Below, one piece after another: positions 16,928 to 25,603 of a DNA stretch of 64,000 bases. The position numbers and the translations under genes are program-made. Under the pieces are notes generated by a model. The model saw nothing but the letters and a program-made list of their open reading frames with translations, ran no database searches and had not been told where the DNA came from. Source of the DNA: DASXKD01 sp963703605 (GTDB lineage: Bacteria; Actinomycetota; Actinomycetes; Streptosporangiales; Streptosporangiaceae); assembly GCA_963703605.1 (NCBI GenBank), contig CAVPFC010000041.1:105006-169005 (forward strand), read 5' to 3'. Numbering within the stretch: the first letter of the stretch is position 1; the number at the start of each line of letters is the position of its first letter.

Positions 16928-18334
16928 TCAGGTGTACGGGTTGAGGTGCACGCCGAACTCGCCCAGGATGATGGCCTGCCCCACGAAGTAGACCGTGTCG
17001 GCGGGATTGGCGCCGCAGCACTGCGCGGAGACCATGCCCACGGCGTTGCGGGTGCTGCTGCTGTGGATGGTGAACACGACCGCGCCGCTGTCGCCGTGCT
17101 GGACCACCCAGTTGCCGTTGGTGCTGTTGCCCTGGAAGCCGGCGACCTGGCCGCAGAACCCGTCCGCTTCGCAGCTTTCCCAGTAGGTGTTGGCCACGAC
17201 CTTGATGTTGCACGGGACGCGGTGCGCGTTGTCGTAGGAGGAGATGCCGTCCTGGCAGACGTACTCGTTGATGTACGGGTTGCCGGTGGCCACCAGCGGG
17301 AAGTAGTTGATGCCTCCGCCGGAGGTGTCGCTCTCCCCTTCGTCGGCGTTGCTGCCGCCGCCGAGGTATTTCCCGGTCCAGATGACCTCGGCGTCCTCCT
17401 GGTGCAGGATGCTGCTGGTGTTGCCGATGTAGTGGCCGAAGTTCTGGGTGTAGACGCCGTTGTTCGGGGTGAAACAGTGCCCGGCCTCGATCAGGCCGTC
17501 TTGGCCGGAGGAGTTCTCCACCGGGATGCCCGCCGTGCACACCGGCCTGCTCTTGGAGGTCGAATTCCAGCCGAAGGCGTAGTCACCGCCGATGAACGGC
17601 GCCGAGTCGTTCTCCCTCGAGGCAGGCTCCGGCGCCGCGCCCTGGGCGAACGACACCGCCACCCCGGCCAGCTGCTGCACCGACCGGCCGGCCAGCGCGG
17701 CCAGCGGCTCGGCAGAGCGCGTCTCGGCCTGCGCCACCTGGCCGGGCACCCGGATCCGCAGGCCCTGCCCGGTGGGCGGGACGGTGACCGAGGACACCCG
17801 GAACGGCAGGCGCCCGGCGATGCCGGCGCTCATGACCCGGCTGGCGGCGGCGGTCAGCTGAGCCATTGAGTAGCGCGCCGCCATGACGCGGACAACGCGC
17901 AGGTCGATGCCGGGATCAAGGCGCCGCGCGGCGGCAAGCAGCGCCCCGGCCCGCGCGACGTCGGTGACGTAGAGATCGAGCGCGTGATCCGGCGTGTCCA
18001 GCGCGATCGATGTGTACAGGCCGGGCATGCGGGCGCCCGCCCGCTGGATCGGATCGGCCACGGCGACCAGCGGATTCTGCACCGCCGCGACCTGCTGCGG
18101 CGTCATGCGGCTGAGCAGCGCCCAGGAAAGCGGCCGCACCGCCTGAGGCGATGACCGCGGGGTAACCGCGAGCCCCGGTCCCGACATGCCCAGGGTCAGC
18201 ACAACCGCCGCGGCGCAGCCCACCGCGGCGAAGACGCGCCGTCTTAAAAGGATCCGGGTTTTCCTGGCTACCGGAGGGTGTTCCCGCGGCTCAGGTGCAT
18301 GATCAGAGAATTTTTGATCTTGACGTGAAGGCAC
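16928..18334 (-). CDS. Secreted trypsin-like (S1) serine protease with long propeptide
   Basis: 468 residues from GTG 18334, which is preceded by GGGAGT. A basic N-terminus (R-K-T-R-I-L-L-R-R-R) and hydrophobic segment form a long actinobacterial signal peptide. A propeptide-like region of about 180 residues follows. The catalytic part starts near G-D-Y-A-F-G-W-N with His in E-A-G-H-C-F and Ser in Q-H-G-D-S-G-A-V. Several Cys pairs (V-C-T-A-G-I, Y-V-C-Q-D, V-P-C-N, S-C-E-A-D-G-F-C) are consistent with an exported enzyme. It interrupts the catabolic island without sharing its operator, so it is likely an independent gene. Specificity not assignable. Confidence 0.82.
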   Translation of the reverse strand: MPSRQDQKFSDHAPEPREHPPVARKTRILLRRRVFAAVGCAAAVVLTLGMSGPGLAVTPRSSPQAVRPLSWALLSRMTPQQVAAVQNPLVAVADPIQRAGARMPGLYTSIALDTPDHALDLYVTDVARAGALLAAARRLDPGIDLRVVRVMAARYSMAQLTAAASRVMSAGIAGRLPFRVSSVTVPPTGQGLRIRVPGQVAQAETRSAEPLAALAGRSVQQLAGVAVSFAQGAAPEPASRENDSAPFIGGDYAFGWNSTSKSRPVCTAGIPVENSSGQDGLIEAGHCFTPNNGVYTQNFGHYIGNTSSILHQEDAEVIWTGKYLGGGSNADEGESDTSGGGINYFPLVATGNPYINEYVCQDGISSYDNAHRVPCNIKVVANTYWESCEADGFCGQVAGFQGNSTNGNWVVQHGDSGAVVFTIHSSSTRNAVGMVSAQCCGANPADTVYFVGQAIILGEFGVHLNPYT

Positions 18335-18432
18335 GTGAGGTACTCCCTTCGTTCCTTGAATACCTGGTCCTACCCAGCATGGCACTGCTACTAGCAGGGC
18401 GATTGTTGTGGATACCGCCGTAAGGACCGGGG

Positions 18433-19224
18433 CTATTCGCCGGGCAGGGTCTCCAGGATGTACCAGTTGGCGGTCAGGCCCGCGTCCACGCGCAGGTCGA
18501 TGCCCGTGATGGCCGAGGCCTGATCGGAGGCGAGGAACAGGAATGCCTGGGCAACTTCGCCGGTCCGCACCAGCCGTTTCATCGGCACGCGGGCAAACGA
18601 GCCGTTCAGGTACTCCAGCAGTTTCGGGCCTACCGCCTGCTCGGTCATCGCGGTGTGCGTGAAGCCGGGGCTGACGCAGTTCGAGCGGATGCCCACGGCG
18701 GCGAGTTCGAGCGCCATGGTCCGGTTGAGCCCGAGCAGCCCGGCCTTGGACGCGTTGTAGGCCGCGTACGGCCCGTCGCCGCCCGATGCGTCGATCGAGG
18801 CGGTGTGCAGGATCACCCCGCCTCCGGTCTGCGCCATGCGCCGCGCGACGGCCTGCGCCATGAGGAAGGCGCCGGTCAGGTTGGTGTCGATCACGGCCCG
18901 CCAGCGGGCGCGGTCGATGTCGAGGAATGGTGTGTCGTCGTCGATGCCCGCGTTGTTGATCAGGACGTCGATGCGGTCCCAGCGCTGTGTGGCGGCCCGC
19001 ACCGCGTCCTCGACCTGTGCCTCGTCGCTGACGTCGCACCCGGCTAGCCACGCCTTGCCGCCGTCGCCGGTGATCTGGCTGACCGTGTCCGCCAGGTCGG
19101 CAACGGTGCGGCCGAGCACCAGGACCTCGGCGCCCTCGGCGGCGAACGCGCGCGCGGTGGCCTGGCCGATGCCGCGCCCGCCGCCGGTGACGATCACATG
19201 GCGGTCAGCGAACCGCCCGGTCAA
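18433..19224 (-). CDS. SDR family oxidoreductase
   Basis: 263 residues. The start is a TTG at 19224 overlapping the permease stop (TTGA), so it is translationally coupled to the APC permease. Motifs: T-G-G-G-R-G-I-G, N-N-A-G, active site Y-N-A-S-K. C-terminal variation I-D-L-R-V-D-A-G replaces the more usual D-G-G. The frame extends far upstream through the permease in another reading, which is a GC-rich shadow. It probably processes the compound imported by the permease. Confidence 0.88.
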   Translation of the reverse strand: MTGRFADRHVIVTGGGRGIGQATARAFAAEGAEVLVLGRTVADLADTVSQITGDGGKAWLAGCDVSDEAQVEDAVRAATQRWDRIDVLINNAGIDDDTPFLDIDRARWRAVIDTNLTGAFLMAQAVARRMAQTGGGVILHTASIDASGGDGPYAAYNASKAGLLGLNRTMALELAAVGIRSNCVSPGFTHTAMTEQAVGPKLLEYLNGSFARVPMKRLVRTGEVAQAFLFLASDQASAITGIDLRVDAGLTANWYILETLPGE

Positions 19225-20717
19225 TCGCCCGCCGCCTCGATCACTTCCGGCTCGTCCTCGATGAATCCGTGCGGCCGCCCGAGCCGGCCGGACCGCCTGA
19301 TACCGATCACCGTGAAAACCACGGCGAGCAGTATGCAGGCGAAGCAGGCCACGGTGATCGACGTCTCCGTCACGAAGCTGGTCGGGTGCAGCACGAACGT
19401 CTGGAAGAAGTTCTTGTAGAAGATGTAGACGTTGATCACGATGCCCAGCACCGGCAGCACGAGGTTCGTCAGCAGGTTGAAGTCCCGGCGGTGGTACCGC
19501 CGGTGGTAGAAGATGTTCGCCACGCAGGTCAGCGTGTACGGGATGAGGATGAAGAAGACGTACGCCTCGCCGATCCAGCCGAATGCGAGCAGCGGGTTGC
19601 GCCGCTGGTAGAGGCTGATCAGAATCGGCAGCACCACGCAGCAGCCGAGCACGAGGACCTGGGCGTTCCACGGCGTCCTGTTCCGGTCGGTCTTGCCGAA
19701 GACGCGCGGCGCCAGGCCCTCCCGGCCGAGGGCGTAAAGCTGCCTGCTCGCCGCGATGGAGATCGCGCTGAACGCCGCGAACACGGCAGTGAAGCCGGTG
19801 AGCGGGACGAGGATCCGGAACCAGCTCACGTAGTGCCCGGCGACCAGGTAGATCGGCGTGAACTGGCCCGAGGTGACGTACCCCGCCATGGTCTTGGCCG
19901 GCACCGCGTTCACGATGCCGAACGAGGTAACCACCCAGTACAGGCCCGCGCCGACGGTGACCAGGATCGTGGCCTTGGGCACTAGCGAGCGCGGCGACTT
20001 GGTCTCCTCGGCCATGGGCGCGACGATGTCGAAGGCGGCGATCGCCAGCACCGCGAACAGCAGCGCGTTCAGGAATCCGGTCCACCCGGCGGTCGCCGCG
20101 GTCGGGTTGAGCGGCTGGAACGACAGGTGCCCGGCGATCCCCTGCTTGATCATGATGTATATGGCCAGAAACGCCACGAACCCGGCCTCGATGGCGATGA
20201 AGTAGCCGACGATGCGTGCGGAGATGCGGATGTTCTTCTTCGTCATGTAGCCGACGACCGCGATCGGGATGAGCCCGGCCAGGGTGGCGGACAGATATCC
20301 GGTGCTCACGCCGAAGTAGTTCAGGAACGAGTTGAAGAACAGGCCGAACATGACCGGCTGCAGGATGCAGCCGTCGATATAGGCGATAACCAGCACCCAG
20401 CCGAGCCACACCCCCAGCGGCGGGGTCGTTGCCTCCCAGAGCCAGGTGAGCGTCGCCCCGGTCGACGGCCGCCGGCTGTTCATCACCGCGTAGCTGGCCG
20501 CGGTCGGCAGCATCGCCACGGTGACCGCCGCGAAGGCCAGCGGCACGATCGGGCCGGTGATGCCTTCCATGATCCCGAAGTTGAAATACGCGGTCAGGGC
20601 CAGCCCCATGTAGGCGATGCCCATGATCACCAGGCCCCAGAGGCCGAGCGCATTCCTGTTCAGGAGGCCCTGGTCGGGAGAAATCGCAGAGGTCTGGTCC
20701 CCGGTCGCTCGCGCCAT
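19221..20717 (-). CDS. APC-family amino acid/polyamine-type permease
   Basis: 498 residues from ATG 20717 with a GGGAGG SD. About 12 hydrophobic helices; the N-terminal segment L-W-G-L-V-I-M-G-I-A-Y-M-G-L-A and helix 3 onwards resemble the APC superfamily (amino acid, polyamine or organocation transporters). Inner-membrane H+ or Na+ coupled uptake is expected. Its promoter carries the third GCTATAGC core, and the SDR follows with a 4-nt overlap, so transporter and enzyme are co-expressed under the island regulator. Confidence 0.88.
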   Translation of the reverse strand: MARATGDQTSAISPDQGLLNRNALGLWGLVIMGIAYMGLALTAYFNFGIMEGITGPIVPLAFAAVTVAMLPTAASYAVMNSRRPSTGATLTWLWEATTPPLGVWLGWVLVIAYIDGCILQPVMFGLFFNSFLNYFGVSTGYLSATLAGLIPIAVVGYMTKKNIRISARIVGYFIAIEAGFVAFLAIYIMIKQGIAGHLSFQPLNPTAATAGWTGFLNALLFAVLAIAAFDIVAPMAEETKSPRSLVPKATILVTVGAGLYWVVTSFGIVNAVPAKTMAGYVTSGQFTPIYLVAGHYVSWFRILVPLTGFTAVFAAFSAISIAASRQLYALGREGLAPRVFGKTDRNRTPWNAQVLVLGCCVVLPILISLYQRRNPLLAFGWIGEAYVFFILIPYTLTCVANIFYHRRYHRRDFNLLTNLVLPVLGIVINVYIFYKNFFQTFVLHPTSFVTETSITVACFACILLAVVFTVIGIRRSGRLGRPHGFIEDEPEVIEAAGD

Positions 20718-20756
20718 CGTGTCCTCCCGCGTCGCGGAGATCGATGACAAAATCAA

Positions 20757-20768
20757 ACGCTATAGCAT
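20757..20768. promoter_or_regulatory. GCTATAGC operator, site 3 (APC permease promoter)
   Basis: CGCTATAGCA at 20758-20767 lies about 40 nt upstream of the permease ATG (minus strand reads TGCTATAGCGTTT). Same core and flanking GTT as sites 1, 2 and 4. Confidence 0.62.
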
Positions 20769-20871
20769 CTAGCATGTCAAGATGCCTTTTCCCTGCTAAC
20801 CGCGGCCCTGGCGGCGTACCGGCCGCATGACCACCCGCCGCGTCGCGCCCCGGCCGCCGCCGGCGCACCGG

Positions 20872-21627
20872 CTACGTGACCACCCACCCCATCGCGCTCC
20901 AGCCGCCGTCGGCGCACAGCGTGGTCCCCGTGACGAACGAGGAGTCCTCGTCGCTGGCGAGATAGAGAACCGCGCGGGCGATCTCGTCGGGCTCGCCGAA
21001 GCGGTGCAGCGGCGTTCGCGCGGTGTAGGCCGCGACGTCGATGTCGCCGTCGTCGATCGCCTTCTGCACCAGCGCCGTCCGGGTCACTCCGGGCGCGACG
21101 GCGTTCACCCGGATGCCCCGGTCGGCCCACTCGATCGCCAGCACCTGGGTCATCGCGACGACCGCCGCCTTGGCCGCGCAGTAGGCGAGCCTCCTTGGGA
21201 ACGCTTCCCACGCGTTCATCGAGCTGATGTTGACGATCACACCGCGCCGGGCGGCCAGCATGTGCCTGCCGACGACTTGCGAGCACAGGAACACGCCGGT
21301 TTGCAGCACCGCGATCGACGTCGCCCAGTCCTCGTCGGAAAACGTCTCGGACGGGCCCGCCAGGCCGATGCCGGCGTTGTTGACGAGCACGTCGATGCGC
21401 CCGTGCCGGTCGAGGACGTCGGCCACGGCGGCCTCGACCGATGCCCGGGAGCCGACGTCGCAGCCGTGCCCGGTGCCGCCGAGCCGCGCGGCGGTCCGCG
21501 CCGCGGCGGCCGCGTCGAGATCGAGGATGGCGACCGTGGCGCCCTCCGCGGTGAACCGGGCCGCGATGGCCTCGCCTATCCCGCGAGCGGCACCGGTGAT
21601 CACGCAGACGCGATCGGCCAGCTTCAT
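20872..21627 (-). CDS. SDR family oxidoreductase
   Basis: 251 residues from ATG 21627 with GGGAGG 7 nt upstream. T-G-A-A-R-G-I-G, N-N-A-G-I-G, active site Y-C-A-A-K, C-terminal D-G-G-W. Divergent from the M24 peptidase with the fourth GCTATAGC core between them. Fourth SDR of the island; presumably a dehydrogenase for one step of the same pathway. Confidence 0.9.
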   Translation of the reverse strand: MKLADRVCVITGAARGIGEAIAARFTAEGATVAILDLDAAAAARTAARLGGTGHGCDVGSRASVEAAVADVLDRHGRIDVLVNNAGIGLAGPSETFSDEDWATSIAVLQTGVFLCSQVVGRHMLAARRGVIVNISSMNAWEAFPRRLAYCAAKAAVVAMTQVLAIEWADRGIRVNAVAPGVTRTALVQKAIDDGDIDVAAYTARTPLHRFGEPDEIARAVLYLASDEDSSFVTGTTLCADGGWSAMGWVVT

Positions 21628-21691
21628 GGACCAGCCTCCCCTCGGGCGGCCAGCGGGCCTGCACCGCTGGCCGTGTCGCAAGTGGCCCACA

Positions 21692-21704
21692 TGCTATAGC
21701 GTTA
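21692..21704. promoter_or_regulatory. GCTATAGC operator, site 4 (SDR / M24 divergent promoter)
   Basis: ATGCTATAGCGTT, almost identical to site 2, lies between the SDR start (21627, minus) and the M24 peptidase start (21759, plus), so it can serve both genes. Confidence 0.65.
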
Positions 21705-21758
21705 TGCCGACGTGGGCGATGGACCCGCACGTCGCCCGGCCTCGCCGAGGAGGCAGAT

Positions 21759-22964
21759 ATGGCAGTGCGACAGGCTGACGGCCAACCGGCGGCGGTGAGC
21801 GACCGGATCACGATGGCGCCGCCGCGCCCGCGACTGGACCGGGTCACCGGCTGGATGGGCGCGCAAGCGCTCGACGCGCTGGTGGTGGCCGGCCCGGGTC
21901 TGGTGACCTGGCTCACCGGTTACTCCCGCTACTACGGCGGCGCCTGCGCCGTGGTCGTCGCCCCGTCCGGCGAGCGCACCCTGGTGGTGCCCCGGGACGA
22001 GGTTCCGGTGGCCGAGCGGCTGGCCGGCGCGGAGCCGTCCGGCGGCGCGGAGCGGGTCGCCGGCTACGGCGAGCGCGGTTTTGGCCTGGAGCTCAACCCG
22101 CTTCCGCTGCTCGCCGCGGCGGTGCTGGACCTCGGTACCGTCTCGTCGGCCGCGCGGATCGGCTTCGCCGGGGAGCATGCCGGGCACATCGCGGCCGGGG
22201 CGGCGGCCGAAAGCGTGCCGGCCGACGACGCGCTGCACCGGATGAGCCTGGTCAAGGACGCCGACGAACTGGCCAAGATCTTCCATGCGTACGAGCTGTG
22301 CTGGCTCGCCCAGGCTGCGGTGGCCGACGGCGCGCGGGCGGGCGCGTCCGAGATCGAGATGATGAGCGCCGCCCAGGCCGCGGCGCAGGTCGCGCACGGG
22401 GAGCCGGTCGAGTTCGGCGCGGACCTGCTCGCCGCCGGGAACACCGCCGAGGTATGCGGCCCGATCGCGGTGGCCGGGCGGACCCGCGCGGTGCCGGGCG
22501 CACCGGTGATCGCCGACATCACTGTGGGGGCGGATGGCTACTGGGCCGATACCTGCCGCACGCACGTCCATGGGGAAAACAGCCAGGTCGAGGACATGAA
22601 GGCGCGGCTTCAGGGCATGCTGGACGCGGCGGCGGGCGAGTTGCGCGAGGGCGCCGCCGCCGCGGACGTCTACCGGGCCATGACCGCGCGAATCGCGGCG
22701 GCCTGGCCGGATGGTGAGTTCCCGCACCATGCCGGGCACGGGGTCGGGCTGAGCGTCTTCGACGATCCGCACGTCATCCCGTCGGATGCCAGCGCCCTGG
22801 AAAGCTGGATGGTGCTGGCGCTGGAGCCGGGCGTTTACCTGCCCGGGCGGTTCGGCGTGCGCAAGGAGAACCTCTTCCTGGTCACGCCCTACGGAGCGGT
22901 CGAGCTGACCGAGGCGATGCGGCGCCCGCTCGGCGACCGTGCGCTGTCCGGATGGAGCTCGTAG
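21759..22964 (+). CDS. M24-family metallopeptidase (Xaa-Pro peptidase/creatinase fold)
   Basis: 401 residues, ATG with GAGGAGG SD. N-terminal creatinase-like domain (A-L-D-A-L-V-V-A-G-P-G-L-V-T-W-L-T-G-Y), then the pita-bread domain with metal ligands: D in A-D-I-T-V and A-D-T-C, His in H-A-G-H-G-V-G-L, Glu in L-E-P-G-V-Y, Glu in R-K-E-N-L-F. All five expected ligands are present. The fold includes aminopeptidase P, creatinase and ectoine hydrolase. Next to an APC transporter and SDRs, hydrolysis of an imported amide or amidine rather than peptides is possible. Confidence 0.88.
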   Translation: MAVRQADGQPAAVSDRITMAPPRPRLDRVTGWMGAQALDALVVAGPGLVTWLTGYSRYYGGACAVVVAPSGERTLVVPRDEVPVAERLAGAEPSGGAERVAGYGERGFGLELNPLPLLAAAVLDLGTVSSAARIGFAGEHAGHIAAGAAAESVPADDALHRMSLVKDADELAKIFHAYELCWLAQAAVADGARAGASEIEMMSAAQAAAQVAHGEPVEFGADLLAAGNTAEVCGPIAVAGRTRAVPGAPVIADITVGADGYWADTCRTHVHGENSQVEDMKARLQGMLDAAAGELREGAAAADVYRAMTARIAAAWPDGEFPHHAGHGVGLSVFDDPHVIPSDASALESWMVLALEPGVYLPGRFGVRKENLFLVTPYGAVELTEAMRRPLGDRALSGWSS

Positions 22965-23065
22965 CGGCCCGCTGGAGGCAGCGGCCCGCAACGGCCGGCC
23001 CGCCGCCGGCCTGACCGGCCGCCCCCCCCGGCCCGGACCGGCCCTGCCCCGGCCGCTGATCGCTA

Positions 23066-23133
23066 TTGACACCCGCCACGGGACAGAGGATGCTTTGGCC
23101 AAAGTTATGGACCTGTGTTCCACCTATCGGAAC
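23066..23133 (+). promoter_or_regulatory. ABC-operon promoter with two operators
   Basis: The 322-nt gap before the binding-protein gene holds TTGACA at 23066-23071, the perfect palindrome CTTTGGCCAAAG at 23093-23104, and GTTCC-N7-GGAAC at 23117-23133. The second element also occurs in the IclR gene's promoter at 27509-27525 with the same 7-bp spacer, pointing to IclR control of sugar uptake. The first resembles LacI-type half-sites. The rest of the gap shows nothing recognisable. Confidence 0.6.
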
Positions 23134-23286
23134 TGCGAGGGGCGACGGCGCTCGCTCGTCGCGGGGACGACACCTGCGCAGCGGTAGCACCCGCCTCGCG
23201 ACGGCGTTATCCGGGCGGATCGCGCAGCCGGCCTGCCAGCACGCTGCCAGCGACGAATTGACACCGGGTATGAGGGGCGGAAGCAG

Positions 23287-24654
23287 ATGAACAGCCAGAA
23301 GCGCTGTATCGGGCCAGTGGGGGCGTTGCTCGCGGCGTTGGCCCTGACCACGGCAGCATGCAGTTCGGGCTCCGGATCGGGCACCCAGAACACCGGCGGG
23401 AAGACGACGATCACCATCTGGAACGACGCCCTGGCCGCGTCCTCGAGCACGGTGCCCCAGTCGAAGTCGTTCCTTACCAAGGGCGTCGCCCTGTTCGAAA
23501 AGCAGAACCCGGACATCAAAGTCAAGATCATCCCAGAGCCGTTCGCCGCCTCGACTAGCTTCGAAACCCTGCTGCGGTCGGCGGAGGTGGCCGGGACAAC
23601 GCCCGACATCGGCCAGCTCTACGTCGGTGGCCAGGTAATCCAGAACGCCAAGTACCTGGTCCCGCTCAACAAGTACCTGCCAACGTCGTATTACAGCTCC
23701 CTGTCCGGGTGGCAGTTCGTGACGGCGGGGTTCAAGCCGGGGACCTCCAGTACGCCCGGCGGCCAGGTCTACGCGGTGCCCTACGGCGCCGGGTACTACT
23801 ACGTCGTCTACTACAACAAGTCGTTGTTCAAGAAGGCCGGCGTCACCGGCCCGCTGCCCACGACGTGGAGCGGCCTCATCGCGCTCGGGAAGCAGATCAA
23901 GGCCAAGGGGATCACGCCTTTCGAGTTCGGCGAGAAAGAGGGCTACATGGGCGCGTGGACCCAGGACTCGCTGATCTCGGGGCTCGTCGGCGACCCCGGT
24001 GTGCTGTCGATGTTCACCGGCAAGGCCTCGCTGAACTCACCGACGCTGACGTCCCCGTACACCGCGTGGCACGAGATGTTCGCCTCGGGCATCACCAACT
24101 CCGACGCCCCCACCCTCAGCTATACGACCGGCATCGCGGACTTCGCCGCGGGTAAGGCGGCGATGACGATCACCGGCCAGTTCTACGACACGCAGATCCA
24201 GAACGGCCTGGGCAAGACCAACGTCGGCCTGTTCCCGGTGCCGACGCTTCCCGGCTCGCGGTATCCCAGGGTGCTGTCCGGCGGGCCCAACAACTCCTAC
24301 GTCATCTTCAAGACCAGCACTCACATCGCCGACGACATCAAGCTGGTCAAATTCCTGACCTCGCTCCCGGTGCAGGAACTGTCGGTCAATGAGCTCGGCC
24401 AGCTGCCCAACAACGTCTCGTTCACGACGTCGCCGGCGTTCGACGCGCAGCAGCCCCTGCTGGCCTCGGTGTACAGCTACATCAAACAGCACTACGTGCT
24501 CTCCGAGGCCTTCGACAACGTCATGCCGGGAAGCATCTGTTCCTACTGGTACCAGACCAACGCCGGCGTGTTCGCGGGCACGCTGAGCCCGTCCAGCGCG
24601 GCGGGAAGCATGCAGTCCCAGATGCAGAGCTACCTGGCCGCCGGCAAGGGCTAG
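23287..24654 (+). CDS. ABC transporter extracellular sugar-binding lipoprotein
   Basis: 455 residues. Lipoprotein signal with lipobox T-T-A-A-C (Cys about residue 25) followed by a Ser/Gly linker. The mature part has the family-1 solute-binding signature I-T-I-W-N-D-A...F-E-K-Q-N-P-D-I-K-V-K and the C-terminal aromatic/Gly features of carbohydrate-binding proteins. It captures an oligosaccharide or sugar derivative outside the membrane for the two permeases downstream. First gene of a three-gene operon; no ATPase is encoded nearby, so a shared MsiK-type ATPase elsewhere is expected. Confidence 0.93.
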   Translation: MNSQKRCIGPVGALLAALALTTAACSSGSGSGTQNTGGKTTITIWNDALAASSSTVPQSKSFLTKGVALFEKQNPDIKVKIIPEPFAASTSFETLLRSAEVAGTTPDIGQLYVGGQVIQNAKYLVPLNKYLPTSYYSSLSGWQFVTAGFKPGTSSTPGGQVYAVPYGAGYYYVVYYNKSLFKKAGVTGPLPTTWSGLIALGKQIKAKGITPFEFGEKEGYMGAWTQDSLISGLVGDPGVLSMFTGKASLNSPTLTSPYTAWHEMFASGITNSDAPTLSYTTGIADFAAGKAAMTITGQFYDTQIQNGLGKTNVGLFPVPTLPGSRYPRVLSGGPNNSYVIFKTSTHIADDIKLVKFLTSLPVQELSVNELGQLPNNVSFTTSPAFDAQQPLLASVYSYIKQHYVLSEAFDNVMPGSICSYWYQTNAGVFAGTLSPSSAAGSMQSQMQSYLAAGKG

Positions 24655-24668
24655 GCGCCGGCGCACCC

Positions 24669-25601
24669 ATGGCAGCCGATACGTCAGAGGAGATCAGCAG
24701 CCCGCCGACCGGGGCACAAAAGGCGACGCGTGTGCCCCGGCAACGGCGCGTCTTCCCCTACTTCGCGCTGATCCCGGCGGCGCTGTTCGTGGTCGGGCTC
24801 ATGCTCCTGCCGATCGGCGCCACCATCTATCACAGCTTCACCAACTGGGATGGCCTGACGAGCACCTTCATCGGCTTCCAGAACTTCAGCCTCATCCTGC
24901 ACAACCCGATCGTCTCGGAGATCTTCCTCAACTCGGTCATCTTCCTGATCTCCGTCCCGCTCATCTTGTTCGCGTCCCTGGTGGTGGCCGTCCTGGTCTA
25001 CGAGAAGGTGCCGGGCTGGCGGCTGTTCCGGTTCCTTTTCTTCATTCCGAACGTGCTCTCGCCGGTGATCGTCGGGGTGCTTTTCAGCACGTTCTTCCTG
25101 CCCGGAGGGCTCGCCGACCAGCCGTTGCGGGCCTTCGGGCTCGGCCAGTTCGCCTGGCTGTCCTATCCCTGGACCGCGCGCCTGGTGGTCATCCTGGCCC
25201 TGGTGTGGACGTCGTTCGGGTTCGGGATGGTGGTGATCCTGTCCGCGATGACCACCATCGATCCCGCGCTCTACGACGCCGCGATCATCGACGGGGCGGG
25301 GTGGTGGCGCCGCCTGTGGCGTATCACCATTCCGATGATCTCCAGCACGCTCCAGTTCCTCAGCGTTATCAACGTGATCTACACGTTCACGTCGCTGTTC
25401 AGCTTCGTCTTTGTGATCACGGCTGGCGGCCCCGGATTCGCGACCACGACCGTGGACTACTACACCTACCTGACCACGTTCGAGAACGGGCAGTTCGGTT
25501 ACGGCGCGGCGCTGGCCGTGATGCTCTTCCTCATCGTCCTGCTGCTGACGATCGCCCAGATCAAGCTGTTCCCCCAGCGGGAAGTCCAGCAGGGAGCCTG
25601 A
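24669..25601 (+). CDS. Carbohydrate ABC transporter permease (MalF type)
   Basis: 310 residues, 14 nt after the binding protein. About six TM helices. The EAA loop (coupling helix) reads Y-D-A-A-I-I-D-G-A-G-W-W-R-R-L-W-R-I-T-I-P, the expected D-G-A...I-P pattern. Forms the inner-membrane channel with the next gene. The N-terminal 35 residues are hydrophilic, as in MalF-type subunits. Confidence 0.93.
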   Translation: MAADTSEEISSPPTGAQKATRVPRQRRVFPYFALIPAALFVVGLMLLPIGATIYHSFTNWDGLTSTFIGFQNFSLILHNPIVSEIFLNSVIFLISVPLILFASLVVAVLVYEKVPGWRLFRFLFFIPNVLSPVIVGVLFSTFFLPGGLADQPLRAFGLGQFAWLSYPWTARLVVILALVWTSFGFGMVVILSAMTTIDPALYDAAIIDGAGWWRRLWRITIPMISSTLQFLSVINVIYTFTSLFSFVFVITAGGPGFATTTVDYYTYLTTFENGQFGYGAALAVMLFLIVLLLTIAQIKLFPQREVQQGA

Positions 25602-25603
25602 CG

